NCBI RefSeq assembly: GCF_000372805.1
Contig: NZ_KB889908.1
Coordinates: 695 to 64,694 of the forward strand
DNA from: Marinobacter gelidimuriae
Lineage (GTDB): Bacteria > Pseudomonadota > Gammaproteobacteria > Pseudomonadales > Oleiphilaceae
Length of the DNA stretch: 64,000 nucleotides
Reading direction: 5' to 3'
The notes below the pieces were generated by a model. The model was not told the origin of the DNA and made no database searches. It worked only from the letters and a program-made list of their open reading frames with translations. Made by a program: the position numbers and the translations under genes. Shown here one piece after another: positions 1 to 8,606 of this stretch. Each line of letters opens with the position of its first letter. The first letter of the stretch is position 1.

Positions 1-50
1 CCTGTTGCGGGCCTTCTTTGTAACCATGTGATCAATCGAGATATTCGTTG

Positions 51-117
51 TGCCTGTCCATGATCAGATTTTTGTCCATAGTCAGATTTATGCCTGTCCA
101 GTCCATAGTCAGATTTA
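51..117. repeat. Short degenerate direct repeats beyond the pilin-ligase 3' end
   Basis: The decamer TGCCTGTCCA occurs at 51-60 and 91-100, and GTCCATAGTCAGATTTA occurs at 74-90 and 101-117, with a diverged copy of the CAGATTT part at 64-70. The stretch lies just past the stop codon of the minus-strand gene that starts near 1602. It contains no convincing gene. It resembles the other small tandem arrays at gene junctions in this window. Confidence 0.7.
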
Positions 118-120
118 AAA

Positions 121-1602
121 TTAAGGCATTTGTGACTCGTGACGTGGAAAGTTTCCATGAAGCCAAAATCTTGGCAATGTACCCATCGGCACGTTTTCAT
201 AGTAAAAGACCTCATCAACAATCATCGCAGAGTGGTAAGCCCTAACCTCTTTTAACCAGGTCAGGCACAGCAGACCCCCAGCCAAAGCTACTGCTAACGC
301 GACTATCGTTCGTTTTGTTGTCGGTTTATTCGTTGAAGTTACGCTGTCATCGCTGATCAGCGCCCAGAACACTGAAAGCACCAGAAAACCAATCAACATA
401 GAACCAGGCGCCATTAAAACGGCCGAAACTCCAGCGTGTAATAATGCGGCTGACACCGAAGCAGTGAAAGCGGCTAACGGCAGAGCTTTCGTATCATCGT
501 GCACCAACTCATTTCGGCGCCTCCAGAACAGACGCACTGCCTGCGCCGCCAAAACTAAAAGCCCGACCATCAACAACCATCCATATTCCGCCGCCCACAT
601 TAAGTACATGTTGTGTGGATGGCCGAATTTTGGCGATTTCCGATAACCTTCTGTGATTATTTCATGGGTCAGCCAAGACTGAGGCCCCAACCCGAGTGGA
701 AACTCAATAAGGCTCATGCGCCAAGCTTCAATGAACAATGGCATGCGCCCAGACGTGTCTGATTTCAGTGTGCGCATACTCACTTCATCTAACAGCACAG
801 ACGGAATTAGCACCGAAAGTAAAAACCAGGCAATGACGCCATAAACCAGATATTTAAAAAACACTTTCAACCAAGGTACAGCTGGCCGTCCAATCAACAC
901 CGCTGCTAAAAAGACACCAAACGCAACGCCCAACATGGTTCCGCGTGAAGATGAAAGGAAAACAATCCACCACCAGAGTGCCGCACCTATCGCGACGGAT
1001 AAACGCCACAACCTTTGCTTTTGAAGAGGCCCCACCAACACCGCAAGGGGCAGCAACGGCAGCAGCCAAGTTGCTATATGGCCCCAGTAACGGATACTTA
1101 CAAATCCCCACGGAATGTATGTTGATAAATTCGCCACGCTATCCGACATTGCAAAAAGATAAACTGTGAAGGTAGACGCACCGTAAAACGCTGACGTAAT
1201 AGCAGCTACGCCAACCAGAATGGTTAACCAGCGCTCTTTTTGCACCCACTGCCTCGGCAAACGGCCAGCCAGCACAAATCCCAGAAAAAATAACGCATAC
1301 ATACCAGGCTCCACCCAGGCGAATGCAATCTTGCAAAATGGCAACGACAACAAAATAAATCCGACAGACAACATTGCAGCGGGAAAAATATCTACTAACC
1401 ACCGAAAGCCATCACGATAGATTAAAAACCCTAATGAAAAGACAACAAAAAACCCCAAAAATCCTAAAATAAAAAACCGCTGAGCCGCATAACTGCCTAC
1501 CTGCATCGGAATAAAATCAGCAAATAGAACTAGCAAGAAGAACGCAACAGTCAGTAAACAGAGAGCCAAACTACAAGCTTTTTGCATCGCTCCCTCATTC
1601 AT
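121..1602 (-). CDS. Wzy/O-antigen-ligase family membrane protein, probable type IV pilin glycosyltransferase (TfpO/PilO- or PglL-like)
   Basis: Polytopic inner-membrane protein of about 490 residues with roughly ten hydrophobic segments. It carries the ligase/polymerase signature: an SSSRGT loop, then a periplasmic loop with GLGPQSW and a HPHNMYLMWAAEYG motif typical of Wzy_C proteins. Members of this family move a lipid-linked glycan onto LPS, onto a growing O-antigen or onto pilin. The gene lies directly downstream of, and co-oriented with, the pilin gene, as tfpO does in group I Pseudomonas aeruginosa strains, which suggests pilin O-glycosylation. Start choice is uncertain: ATG codons at 1602 and 1587 are both plausible, the latter preceded by GAGGGAG, while a longer reading to 1689 adds an unlikely N-terminus. 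An LPS ligase role cannot be excluded. Confidence 0.75.
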   Translation of the reverse strand: MNEGAMQKACSLALCLLTVAFFLLVLFADFIPMQVGSYAAQRFFILGFLGFFVVFSLGFLIYRDGFRWLVDIFPAAMLSVGFILLSLPFCKIAFAWVEPGMYALFFLGFVLAGRLPRQWVQKERWLTILVGVAAITSAFYGASTFTVYLFAMSDSVANLSTYIPWGFVSIRYWGHIATWLLPLLPLAVLVGPLQKQRLWRLSVAIGAALWWWIVFLSSSRGTMLGVAFGVFLAAVLIGRPAVPWLKVFFKYLVYGVIAWFLLSVLIPSVLLDEVSMRTLKSDTSGRMPLFIEAWRMSLIEFPLGLGPQSWLTHEIITEGYRKSPKFGHPHNMYLMWAAEYGWLLMVGLLVLAAQAVRLFWRRRNELVHDDTKALPLAAFTASVSAALLHAGVSAVLMAPGSMLIGFLVLSVFWALISDDSVTSTNKPTTKRTIVALAVALAGGLLCLTWLKEVRAYHSAMIVDEVFYYENVPMGTLPRFWLHGNFPRHESQMP

Positions 1603-1703
1603 AATGCTTTTCTCGTAGTAAATAAAAAAGACTATGTCGTTCCTGCCCAAAATCATTTCACAGGAATGAATCAAATCGGCTTTTAGCAATCAGGTTTAAA
1701 CAC

Positions 1704-1743
1704 AAAAAAAATAAAAAAGCCCGGGGAAGAACCCTCGGGCTTT
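1704..1743 (-). terminator. Rho-independent terminator after the pilin gene
   Basis: On the minus strand a GC-rich stem of AAAGCCCG paired with CGGGCTTT, with one imperfect step near the loop, is followed by a run of Ts interrupted by one A. It lies between the pilin and the membrane glycosyltransferase gene. Pilin mRNA should therefore mostly end here, giving high pilin and low downstream expression by partial read-through. Confidence 0.8.
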
Positions 1744-1810
1744 CAATAACTAGCTCATTCGAAACTGTGAATGTCCAAAATTATTTTTCTTAAACTAATT
1801 AACCAATCGA

Positions 1811-2242
1811 TTAACTTGCACCACACTTCGAGACGTACTGCTGATCAATGTCTGTTGTGCAAGTCCATTGGCCCGATGTACCGTCGTACGAGTATGAAAC
1901 TAATCCGGCATTCAAGTTAGGACTGGCCCCTGAAAATGTATAAATTAAATCATACGAGGTAGTCCCATCGGCGACATTGCCCCCAGAAACGGTGCCATAT
2001 TCCCCGGCCGTTTGTAGACCTAGATCAGCGAAGGTAATCCCGCTTCCGGAATCAATTTTCTCTTGCACAGACACCCGCGCACCACCAAGCAAGGTATGCG
2101 CCTCAGAAAACTGCGAGCGAGCAATGTAATTTTGGTACTGCGGAATAGCAATCGCCGCCAAAATACCAATAATAGCCACAACAATCATCAGTTCAATCAG
2201 TGTAAAACCCTGCTGACCATGCTTCATTTGCATATTTCTCAT
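1811..2242 (-). CDS. pilA: Type IV major pilin
   Basis: Major pilin subunit of 143 residues. A short positively charged leader ends in Gly12, followed by Phe13 and the class IVa signature [24 protein letters not shown]; Glu at mature position 5 is present. Prepilin peptidase should cut after Gly12 and N-methylate Phe. Two C-terminal cysteines (WTCTT and SKCGAS) can form the D-loop disulfide. The protein ends in Ser right after that loop, as in pilins glycosylated on the terminal serine. The start at 2242 has GAGG about nine bases upstream, and a sigma-54 promoter lies at 2295-2310. The divergent pilBCD operon supplies the assembly machinery. Confidence 0.95.
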   Translation of the reverse strand: MRNMQMKHGQQGFTLIELMIVVAIIGILAAIAIPQYQNYIARSQFSEAHTLLGGARVSVQEKIDSGSGITFADLGLQTAGEYGTVSGGNVADGTTSYDLIYTFSGASPNLNAGLVSYSYDGTSGQWTCTTDIDQQYVSKCGAS

Positions 2243-2294
2243 AAGAACGCCTCTATCGTTATCGTTTGAAAATCTTTCACCTTACCCGACATCA

Positions 2295-2310
2295 AGCAGC
2301 GCCCGTGCCA
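2295..2310 (-). promoter_or_regulatory. Sigma-54 (RpoN) promoter of pilA
   Basis: The minus strand reads TGGCACGGGCGCTGCT, matching TGGCACG-N4-TTGCW with the invariant GG and GC dinucleotides at correct spacing and one change (C for the first T of the -12 element). Transcription should begin near 2283, giving a leader of about 40 bases to the pilin ATG. RpoN/PilR control of pilA is established in Pseudomonas. Confidence 0.85.
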
Positions 2311-2417
2311 ATTGTTTAATTTTCATAAATATCACAATAAATCAATGCACTACCACCTTTCGCGAACTAGCCCCCATTCACCAAAGAACAAAAAACCCAC
2401 CACCCCACGTCAAAACC

Positions 2418-2432
2418 TGACAATTTTTGTCA
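2418..2432. promoter_or_regulatory. Inverted repeat, candidate PilR enhancer site
   Basis: TGACA and TGTCA arms flank an AT spacer about 135-150 bp upstream of the inferred pilA transcription start, a suitable distance for a sigma-54 enhancer-binding protein. TGTC elements are known in P. aeruginosa PilR sites. Assignment to PilR is inference. The rest of the 305-bp pilA-pilB spacer shows no gene. Confidence 0.45.
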
Positions 2433-2547
2433 TTCACAACCCACATACCCCCAGCCCATCACAAGCTTTCCAAACCGCCCCCACCCATCTAAACTCAAGC
2501 CTCGCAATTACTCGCACCCCAACCGTCAGGCTGCAGCGCCCTAATCT

Positions 2548-4263
2548 ATGACAGCAAACACAAGCAACATCACCTTAACGGGCCTGGCACGGCGCTTTGT
2601 AAGCGACGGCCTGCTGGATGAACTTACGGCCAAAGACGCCTTTTTTCAGGCTTCTCAGACTCGTATTCCGCTGATCACCTATCTGACCCAACACAAGTTG
2701 GCAGACAGTTCCGCGTTGGCGTTTTCAGCAGCTATGGAATTTGGCATTTCCGTGCTGGACCTGGATGCATTTTTGCCGGAAATGATGCCCTACAAGCTGG
2801 TGGACGAAAAGCTGCTGCGCAAGCACAACGCCCTGCCCCTGTATAAACGTGGCAACCGGCTGTTTATTGCAGTGAGTGACCCCACCAACGTTCAGGCTCT
2901 GAATGAAATCAAGTTCAACACCGGCTTAAGCACCGATGCGATTCTGGTGGACGACGCCAAGCTGCGGGCGGCTATTGAAAAGCATCTGGCGTCTAACGAA
3001 AGCTCCATGGGCGACTTGGCCGATTCAGACCTTGAAGGTATCGAAACAGAAGGCGCGGATGGAAACGAGGACGACAGCGCCGTTGTTGTTGCAGAAATAG
3101 ACGATGCGCCCATTGTAAAGTATGTGAACAAAATGCTGCTGGACGCGATTCGCGGGGGCTCTTCAGACGTTCACTTTGAACCCTACGAGAAAACCTACCG
3201 TGTACGCTTTCGCACTGACGGCATTTTGAAAGAAATGTCGCGACCGTCTATAAAGCTGGCACCGAAAATATCCGCGCGAATAAAAATCATGGCGCAGCTG
3301 GATATTTCCGAGCGGCGTCTGCCGCAAGACGGCCGCATGAAAATGAGGCTGTCCAAAACCAAGTCCATCGACTTTCGGGTGAACACCCTGCCCACCTTGT
3401 GGGGCGAAAAAATTGTACTGCGTATTCTGGACCCCAGCCAGGCTAAGCTGGGCATTGATGCCCTTGGGTATGAGGAAGACCAGAAAAAGCTGTATATGGA
3501 CGCCCTGGCGCAACCACAGGGCATGATTTTGGTCACGGGCCCCACCGGTTCCGGTAAAACCGTATCGCTGTATACCGGCCTGAATATTCTGAACACCGAC
3601 GAGCGCAATATTTCCACCGCGGAAGACCCAGCGGAAATTAACCTGGAAGGCGTGAATCAGGTAAACGTGAACAACAAAGTAGGGCTTGGCTTTGCCGAAG
3701 CGCTACGGGCGTTTTTGCGGCAAGACCCCGACGTCATCATGGTGGGCGAGATTCGGGATCTGGAAACCGCCAACATTGCCATCAAAGCGGCGCAAACCGG
3801 TCACCTTGTGTTATCCACCCTGCACACCAATAGCGCTGCGGAAACCTTAACCCGTATGACGAACATGGGCGTGCCGGCGTTTAACATTGCCACGTCTGTC
3901 AGCCTGATTATTGCCCAGCGCCTGGGCCGGCGACTTTGCAGCTGCAAACAGGCTGGAGACATCCCGAAAGACGTGCTTTTAGCCGAAGGGTTCTCAACTG
4001 AACAAATTGACACAGGGTTCACGTTGCACCACCCGAAGGGCTGTGATAAATGCACTAATGGGTATAAAGGCCGCGTTGGCATTTACGAGGTGGTGAAAGT
4101 GACCGAGCAGCTGGCCAACATGATTATGGAAGAGGCCAGTTCTATCAAGATTGCAAAAGCAGCTCAGGCCGAAGGCTTCCGAACCCTGCGCCAATCCGCC
4201 CTGTTAAAAGTGATTGAGGGTGTAACCAGCCTTGAAGAAGCCAACCGCGTGACCAAGGATTAA
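2548..4263 (+). CDS. pilB: Type IV pilus extension ATPase PilB
   Basis: Cytoplasmic hexameric GspE-family ATPase of 571 residues that powers pilin polymerisation. An N-terminal MshEN-type domain (about 1-150) precedes an acidic linker and the ATPase core. The core has Walker A GPTGSGKTVSLYTGL, the Asp box ILDPSQAK region, EDPAEINLEGVNQ, Walker B DPDVIMVGEIRD and the His box STLHTNSA. A C-terminal CSCK...CDKC tetracysteine zinc site is intact. Length matches PilB rather than the shorter retraction ATPase PilT. It is followed two bases later by pilC. No strong promoter was identified upstream. Confidence 0.97.
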   Translation: MTANTSNITLTGLARRFVSDGLLDELTAKDAFFQASQTRIPLITYLTQHKLADSSALAFSAAMEFGISVLDLDAFLPEMMPYKLVDEKLLRKHNALPLYKRGNRLFIAVSDPTNVQALNEIKFNTGLSTDAILVDDAKLRAAIEKHLASNESSMGDLADSDLEGIETEGADGNEDDSAVVVAEIDDAPIVKYVNKMLLDAIRGGSSDVHFEPYEKTYRVRFRTDGILKEMSRPSIKLAPKISARIKIMAQLDISERRLPQDGRMKMRLSKTKSIDFRVNTLPTLWGEKIVLRILDPSQAKLGIDALGYEEDQKKLYMDALAQPQGMILVTGPTGSGKTVSLYTGLNILNTDERNISTAEDPAEINLEGVNQVNVNNKVGLGFAEALRAFLRQDPDVIMVGEIRDLETANIAIKAAQTGHLVLSTLHTNSAAETLTRMTNMGVPAFNIATSVSLIIAQRLGRRLCSCKQAGDIPKDVLLAEGFSTEQIDTGFTLHHPKGCDKCTNGYKGRVGIYEVVKVTEQLANMIMEEASSIKIAKAAQAEGFRTLRQSALLKVIEGVTSLEEANRVTKD

Positions 4264-4265
4264 GC

Positions 4266-5486
4266 ATGGCTCAAAAAGCGAACAAACTGGAATCCTACGT
4301 CTGGGAAGGCAAAGATCGTCGGGGCAACAAAGCCAAGGGTGAAATGTCTGGCGTAAGCCTGGCTTTGGCCAAGGCCCAGTTGCGCAAGCAGGGCATAATT
4401 CCAGACAAGGTGAAAAAGAAATCCAAGCCTTTGTTCGGTGGCAGCAAAAAAATCACACCCTTTGACATTGCCATGCTCACCCGCCAGCTGGCCACCATGA
4501 TGAAAGCCGGTGTACCCCTGGTGCAAAGCTTTGACATTGTATCGGACGGCTTGGAAAACAAAGGCTTACAAGAACTGGTGATGTCGGTTCGGAACGACAT
4601 TGCGTCTGGCACCAGTTTCGCCGGCGCTCTGCGCAAACACCCCCGCCAATTTGACGACCTTTACTGTAACCTGGTGGATTCCGGCGAAAAAGCCGGTGCG
4701 CTCGAGAAGATGCTCGACCGTATCGCCACCTATATGGAAAAAACAGAAATTCTGAAGAAAAAAGTCAAAAAGGCAATGACGTACCCCATCGCCGTTGTGG
4801 TGGTTGCGATCGTGGTAACGGCCATTTTGCTGGTAAAAGTAGTGCCGCAGTTTGAATCGCTGTTTAACGGGTTTGGTGCGGAACTACCGGTGTTCACCCA
4901 GATGGTGGTGCGCCTGTCAGAATGGATGCAAACCTGGTGGTTCGTGGTGATGCTGGGCATTGTCGGCACCATTGTTTTATTCAAAGAGTCAAAACGGCGG
5001 TCACAGAAGTTTTCAGACATTGTCGACAAATATGTGCTGAAAGTGCCGGTTATGGGAGAAATTCTGGACAAATCCGCCGTCGCGAAGTTTGGCCGGGTGC
5101 TTTCAACCACCTTCGCAGCTGGTGTGCCCCTTGTGGACGCCCTTGAATCCGTGGCGGGCGCTACCGGCAACGCGGTTTATCGCGATGCGATTATGCGCAT
5201 TCGTAGTGATGTTTCCAGCGGTACCCAGCTCCAAGCCTCTATGCGCGCGCAGAACGTGTTTCCGGTGATGGCGGTTCAGCTGACGGCGATTGGCGAGGAA
5301 TCCGGTAACCTGGACGAAATGCTGGAAAAAGTCGCCGAGCACTACGAGGCCGTAGTGGATGACATGGTAGACAACCTGACTGCGCTGATGGAGCCGATGA
5401 TTATGTCGGTATTGGGTGTTCTGGTGGGTGGTTTGATCATCGCCATGTACCTGCCAATTTTCCAAATGGGCCAGGTTGTTGGGTAA
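4266..5486 (+). CDS. pilC: Type IV pilus inner-membrane platform protein PilC
   Basis: GspF-family platform protein of 406 residues that couples the PilB motor to pilin insertion. Two homologous cytoplasmic T2SSF domains are visible, each with the MLTRQLATMMKAGVPLVQ- or FGRVLSTTFAAGVPLVDA-type start. They are separated by a membrane segment near residues 175-195, with a second near 225-245 and a third at the C-terminus (GVLVGGLIIAMYLPIF). It lies two bases after pilB and three before pilD, clearly one operon. Confidence 0.97.
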   Translation: MAQKANKLESYVWEGKDRRGNKAKGEMSGVSLALAKAQLRKQGIIPDKVKKKSKPLFGGSKKITPFDIAMLTRQLATMMKAGVPLVQSFDIVSDGLENKGLQELVMSVRNDIASGTSFAGALRKHPRQFDDLYCNLVDSGEKAGALEKMLDRIATYMEKTEILKKKVKKAMTYPIAVVVVAIVVTAILLVKVVPQFESLFNGFGAELPVFTQMVVRLSEWMQTWWFVVMLGIVGTIVLFKESKRRSQKFSDIVDKYVLKVPVMGEILDKSAVAKFGRVLSTTFAAGVPLVDALESVAGATGNAVYRDAIMRIRSDVSSGTQLQASMRAQNVFPVMAVQLTAIGEESGNLDEMLEKVAEHYEAVVDDMVDNLTALMEPMIMSVLGVLVGGLIIAMYLPIFQMGQVVG

Positions 5487-5489
5487 TTC

Positions 5490-6365
5490 ATGGTCGATTT
5501 AAGCATTTTTCTGGACACACCCTGGTTGCTGTACAGCACGGTTGCCTTCGTGTCTTTGTGCATTGGCAGTTTTCTGAACGTGGTTATTTTTCGCCTGCCG
5601 GTGATGATGCAGCAGGAGTGGCGCTGCCAGTGTGAAGAGCTTTTGGAAGTGCCGGATGCCAGGCGGGAACCGGCGAAGGTGCTGAATCTGTCAAAGCCGG
5701 CCTCTACCTGCCCCCACTGCGGCCACGGCATTCGCGCCTGGCAGAATGTTCCGGTTATCAGCTACCTGTTACTGAAAGGCAAATGCGCCCGTTGCAGCGA
5801 ACCGATTTCAGTGCGCTACCCGATTATTGAGCTGGTAACAGCGGCGTTCTCGGTGCTTACCGTGTACCTGCTGGGGCCAACACCTGCGGCGCTTTGGGCG
5901 TTATTGCTGGTGTGGGCGCTGGTAGCGCTGACGATGATTGATTTTGATACTCAACTGCTGCCAGACTCCATCACCCTGCCCTTGCTGTGGTTAGGGCTGA
6001 TTGTGAATTACTTCGGCCAGCTGGTGCCTTTTAACGAAGCATTCTGGGGCGCCGTTGTCGGTTACCTGGCGCTTTGGTCGGTGTACTGGCTGTTCAAGCT
6101 GGTGACCGGCAAGGAAGGCATGGGCTACGGCGATTTCAAGCTGCTGGCAGCGCTGGGCGCCTGGCTGGGTTGGACGTTATTGCCGGCGGTTATTCTGTTG
6201 TCCTCTGTTGTGGGCGCAGCCGTTGGTATAGCCTTGATGGTGTTCAAACAGCAAGGCCGAGAGGTGCCCATTCCCTTCGGGCCTTATTTGGCCACGGCTG
6301 GCTTGCTGTGTTTGTGGTTTGGTGATGAAATTGTGGGTGTATGGTTCGGTTTTCTTGGTGTATAA
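5490..6365 (+). CDS. pilD: Prepilin peptidase / N-methyltransferase PilD
   Basis: Bifunctional inner-membrane aspartyl protease of 291 residues that cleaves type IV prepilin leaders and methylates the new N-terminus. The cytoplasmic methyltransferase loop has the two cysteine pairs CPHCGHG and CARCSEP. The two catalytic aspartates are in MIDFDTQLLPD and in the GMGYGDFKLL motif. About eight hydrophobic segments fit the family. It is the last gene of pilBCD. Its TAA stop falls inside the first unit of a short tandem repeat that runs to the coaE ribosome-binding site. Confidence 0.97.
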   Translation: MVDLSIFLDTPWLLYSTVAFVSLCIGSFLNVVIFRLPVMMQQEWRCQCEELLEVPDARREPAKVLNLSKPASTCPHCGHGIRAWQNVPVISYLLLKGKCARCSEPISVRYPIIELVTAAFSVLTVYLLGPTPAALWALLLVWALVALTMIDFDTQLLPDSITLPLLWLGLIVNYFGQLVPFNEAFWGAVVGYLALWSVYWLFKLVTGKEGMGYGDFKLLAALGAWLGWTLLPAVILLSSVVGAAVGIALMVFKQQGREVPIPFGPYLATAGLLCLWFGDEIVGVWFGFLGV

Positions 6366-6423
6366 ACTTGATGCATAAGCTTGATTTATAAGCTTGGCTA
6401 CATAGCCTTGGTTTCATAAGGAG
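6362..6423 (+). repeat. 13-14-bp tandem array in the pilD-coaE junction
   Basis: Units begin ATAAACTTGATGC, ATAAGCTTGATTT, ATAAGCTTGGCTAC and ATAGCCTTGGTTTC, and the final partial unit ATAAGGAG supplies the Shine-Dalgarno sequence of coaE. The pilD stop codon TAA lies in the first unit. The array fills most of the space between the two genes. Confidence 0.8.
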
Positions 6424-6434
6424 TAGGCGCGCGT

Positions 6435-7043
6435 ATGGCACCCAAAATTGTGGGGCTGACCGGTGGTATTGGATCAGGAAAATCAATGGTTGCCAGCCTC
6501 TTTGGCGCCTTTGGCGTGCATTGGGTAGACGCAGACGATGTCGCCCGTCAGGTGGTAGAGCCTGGCACCCGGGCGCTGGAACTGATTGCCCAGCATTTTG
6601 GCCACGACATTTTGACGTCTGGTGGCGCTCTGAATCGCGCAGCCTTGCGCAAGCTGGTGTTTGATGACGCCGACGAGCGAAGGTGGTTAGAAGAATTGAT
6701 ACACCCGATTATTCACACAGAACTGGAGCGCCAGCTAAAGCCCGACGACTACAACTTGCCTTACGTGTTGCTGGTGTCGCCGCTGTTATTTGAAACGATT
6801 CAGCACACCATGACCGAGCGGGTGATTGTGATAGACAGCCCGGAAAGCGTGCAAATACAGCGCACCATGGCCCGAGACAACAACCCGCGAGACCAGGTTA
6901 AACGCATTATTGCCGCCCAGATTCCGCGCCAGCAGCGGCTTGATAAGGCCGACCTGATTATTGATAACGGCGGCACCAAAGACAACGTGCGCCAACAGGT
7001 GCGAGACGCCCACAATGCGCTGCTGGTGGAATTTGGCCATTAA
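6435..7043 (+). CDS. coaE: Dephospho-CoA kinase
   Basis: Cytoplasmic P-loop kinase of 202 residues that phosphorylates the ribose 3'-OH of dephospho-CoA, the last step of CoA synthesis. Walker A is GLTGGIGSGKS at the N-terminus. The substrate region WVDADDVARQVVEPG and the lid arginines (RTMARDN) are conserved. GGAG at 6420-6423, the end of the leader repeat array, is the ribosome-binding site. The pilD-coaE-yacG association is common in gammaproteobacteria. Confidence 0.96.
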   Translation: MAPKIVGLTGGIGSGKSMVASLFGAFGVHWVDADDVARQVVEPGTRALELIAQHFGHDILTSGGALNRAALRKLVFDDADERRWLEELIHPIIHTELERQLKPDDYNLPYVLLVSPLLFETIQHTMTERVIVIDSPESVQIQRTMARDNNPRDQVKRIIAAQIPRQQRLDKADLIIDNGGTKDNVRQQVRDAHNALLVEFGH

Positions 7044-8124
7044 CCGGCGCCAGGTATTTGGCGCCAGTTTCCTTACTATTGCTGCAGTGCTTACAGCGCC
7101 CTCAGCCTATGCGCTGGAACCTTCAATACAATTCCACCAGCGATCTATTCCCCAGCACCTTGCCCCGCAGGCGTTACCCAGCAACTTTTACGACTTCGCC
7201 CCAGAAGATTATTGGGCCGAGCCGGAAGACTCTTATTGGATGACCTTCAGTAACTGGGTGCTGTTGCAGGAGCGCACTCAGGGTGAGCGTGTGGGACAGC
7301 TGGGGCAGTGGGCAGACAGAACCCTGTCCGGCGAAAGTCACAGCCTGCCGCTGAACGAAAGTTATTTGCGCCTAAGCTTTGCCACCGAAACCCGCGCCGG
7401 CACAGTGTTGAATTTTGAGCCAGAGGCGCGCTTTCGGGTGGATATACCCACCGCACGCAAAAAGCTGAGACTGGTCATTGAAAGCGAAAGCGAAGAGCTG
7501 ATTCCGCTGGCAGAGCGGCAGCGCGACCGTCAGCTTACGGAACCGGAACGCTCTTCAACCGGTACCGCGGGCGCTCTCCGGTTTTTGGGCCAATTGGGTG
7601 ACTCGATTAATTTCTCCAATGATTTTGGCGCGCGCCTGCACTTGCCCCCCGATGCTTTCTGGCGCGCCACCGTGCGCAAGAACTGGCGGCCATCTGGAGA
7701 CTGGGGCTTGCTGGCTCAACAGCGTTTTTATTATTACCATCAAAACGGCTGGGGCTCGCGCAGCTGGTTTGAGGCGCGGCACGATTTAGGTAAGGGCTGG
7801 GAGTTTATAAACTCGTCTGAGCTTGAGTGGGTGCACAGCGACAGGGAGTTTGTGGCAGCCCAGGTGTTCAGTGTGCGCAAACGGTTGAATAACCGTGCGG
7901 TGCTTACGCCCCGTATTGGCGTGCTGGGTGAAAGCCAGCCCGGCTGGCGTACCACCGAAGCCTTTGCCGACGTGACCTGGCGCTATCGTATGTACAGCGA
8001 CTGGTTGTTCGGAGAGGTTATTCCGGCGATGCAATTTGCGCGGGACAATTCGTTTAAAGACGACAGCTCGCTGATTTTGCGGCTGGAGATGTATTTTTCT
8101 GGCAACATTGTTCGGCGTAACTGA
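7015..8124 (+). CDS. Exported protein of unknown function, possible outer-membrane protein
   Basis: I do not recognise a named family. From the ATG at 7015 the product is about 369 residues, with a signal peptide (core FLTIAAVLTAPSAYA, cleavage before LEPS). The mature part is rich in aromatic and charged residues in alternating patterns (RATVRKNWRPSGDWGLLAQQRFYYY, SWFEARHDLG) that suggest beta-strands of a barrel. The last residues, RLEMYFSGNIVRRN, do not end in a classic terminal Phe. The start overlaps coaE by 29 bases; a TTG at 7033 is an alternative. Co-transcription with coaE and yacG is likely. Confidence 0.7.
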   Translation: MRCWWNLAINRRQVFGASFLTIAAVLTAPSAYALEPSIQFHQRSIPQHLAPQALPSNFYDFAPEDYWAEPEDSYWMTFSNWVLLQERTQGERVGQLGQWADRTLSGESHSLPLNESYLRLSFATETRAGTVLNFEPEARFRVDIPTARKKLRLVIESESEELIPLAERQRDRQLTEPERSSTGTAGALRFLGQLGDSINFSNDFGARLHLPPDAFWRATVRKNWRPSGDWGLLAQQRFYYYHQNGWGSRSWFEARHDLGKGWEFINSSELEWVHSDREFVAAQVFSVRKRLNNRAVLTPRIGVLGESQPGWRTTEAFADVTWRYRMYSDWLFGEVIPAMQFARDNSFKDDSSLILRLEMYFSGNIVRRN

Positions 8125-8197
8125 CACTTATGCCCCGCCATAACGCCAAAGACGCCACTGAAGCCCTTACACTCACGCCCATTGCCTATAGGTTGCC

Positions 8198-8395
8198 ATG
8201 AACGTTGAATGCCCCACCTGCCGTAAAACCGTGGAATGGACCGATGCCAATCCGGAGCGCCCATTCTGCTCGCACCGCTGCAAGTTGATTGACCTGGGCG
8301 CCTGGGCCAATGAGGAATACCGGGTACCGGCACAGAATGTAAGCTCGGAAGATCTGGACCAACTGGACCAGTTGGAAGACGACACCCAGCACTGA
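8198..8395 (+). CDS. yacG: DNA gyrase inhibitor YacG, zinc-binding
   Basis: Small zinc protein of 65 residues. The four ligands are seen as CPTC near the N-terminus and CSHRC about 20 residues later, followed by the conserved [15 protein letters not shown] block. In Escherichia coli YacG binds GyrB and inhibits gyrase. Its place downstream of coaE is the usual one. The acidic C-terminal tail ([12 protein letters not shown]) is typical. Confidence 0.93.
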   Translation: MNVECPTCRKTVEWTDANPERPFCSHRCKLIDLGAWANEEYRVPAQNVSSEDLDQLDQLEDDTQH

Positions 8396-8606
8396 GCGCA
8401 CTGTTTGTAGCCGTTTTCAAACCATCTGAAAAAAACAGTGTGGATTGTGCTGACCGTTCATACCCAGCTGTTACGGACTTTTAAGTTGTGGGTTACCGGC
8501 GCGCGCTTTACCATCATATGCATTACCGTTGTACACGGAGCCTTCCGCCATTGCCGGCAGCTTCCACGCTCGTTCATGAACCGTTCATTACCAATAAGGT
8601 AGCATT

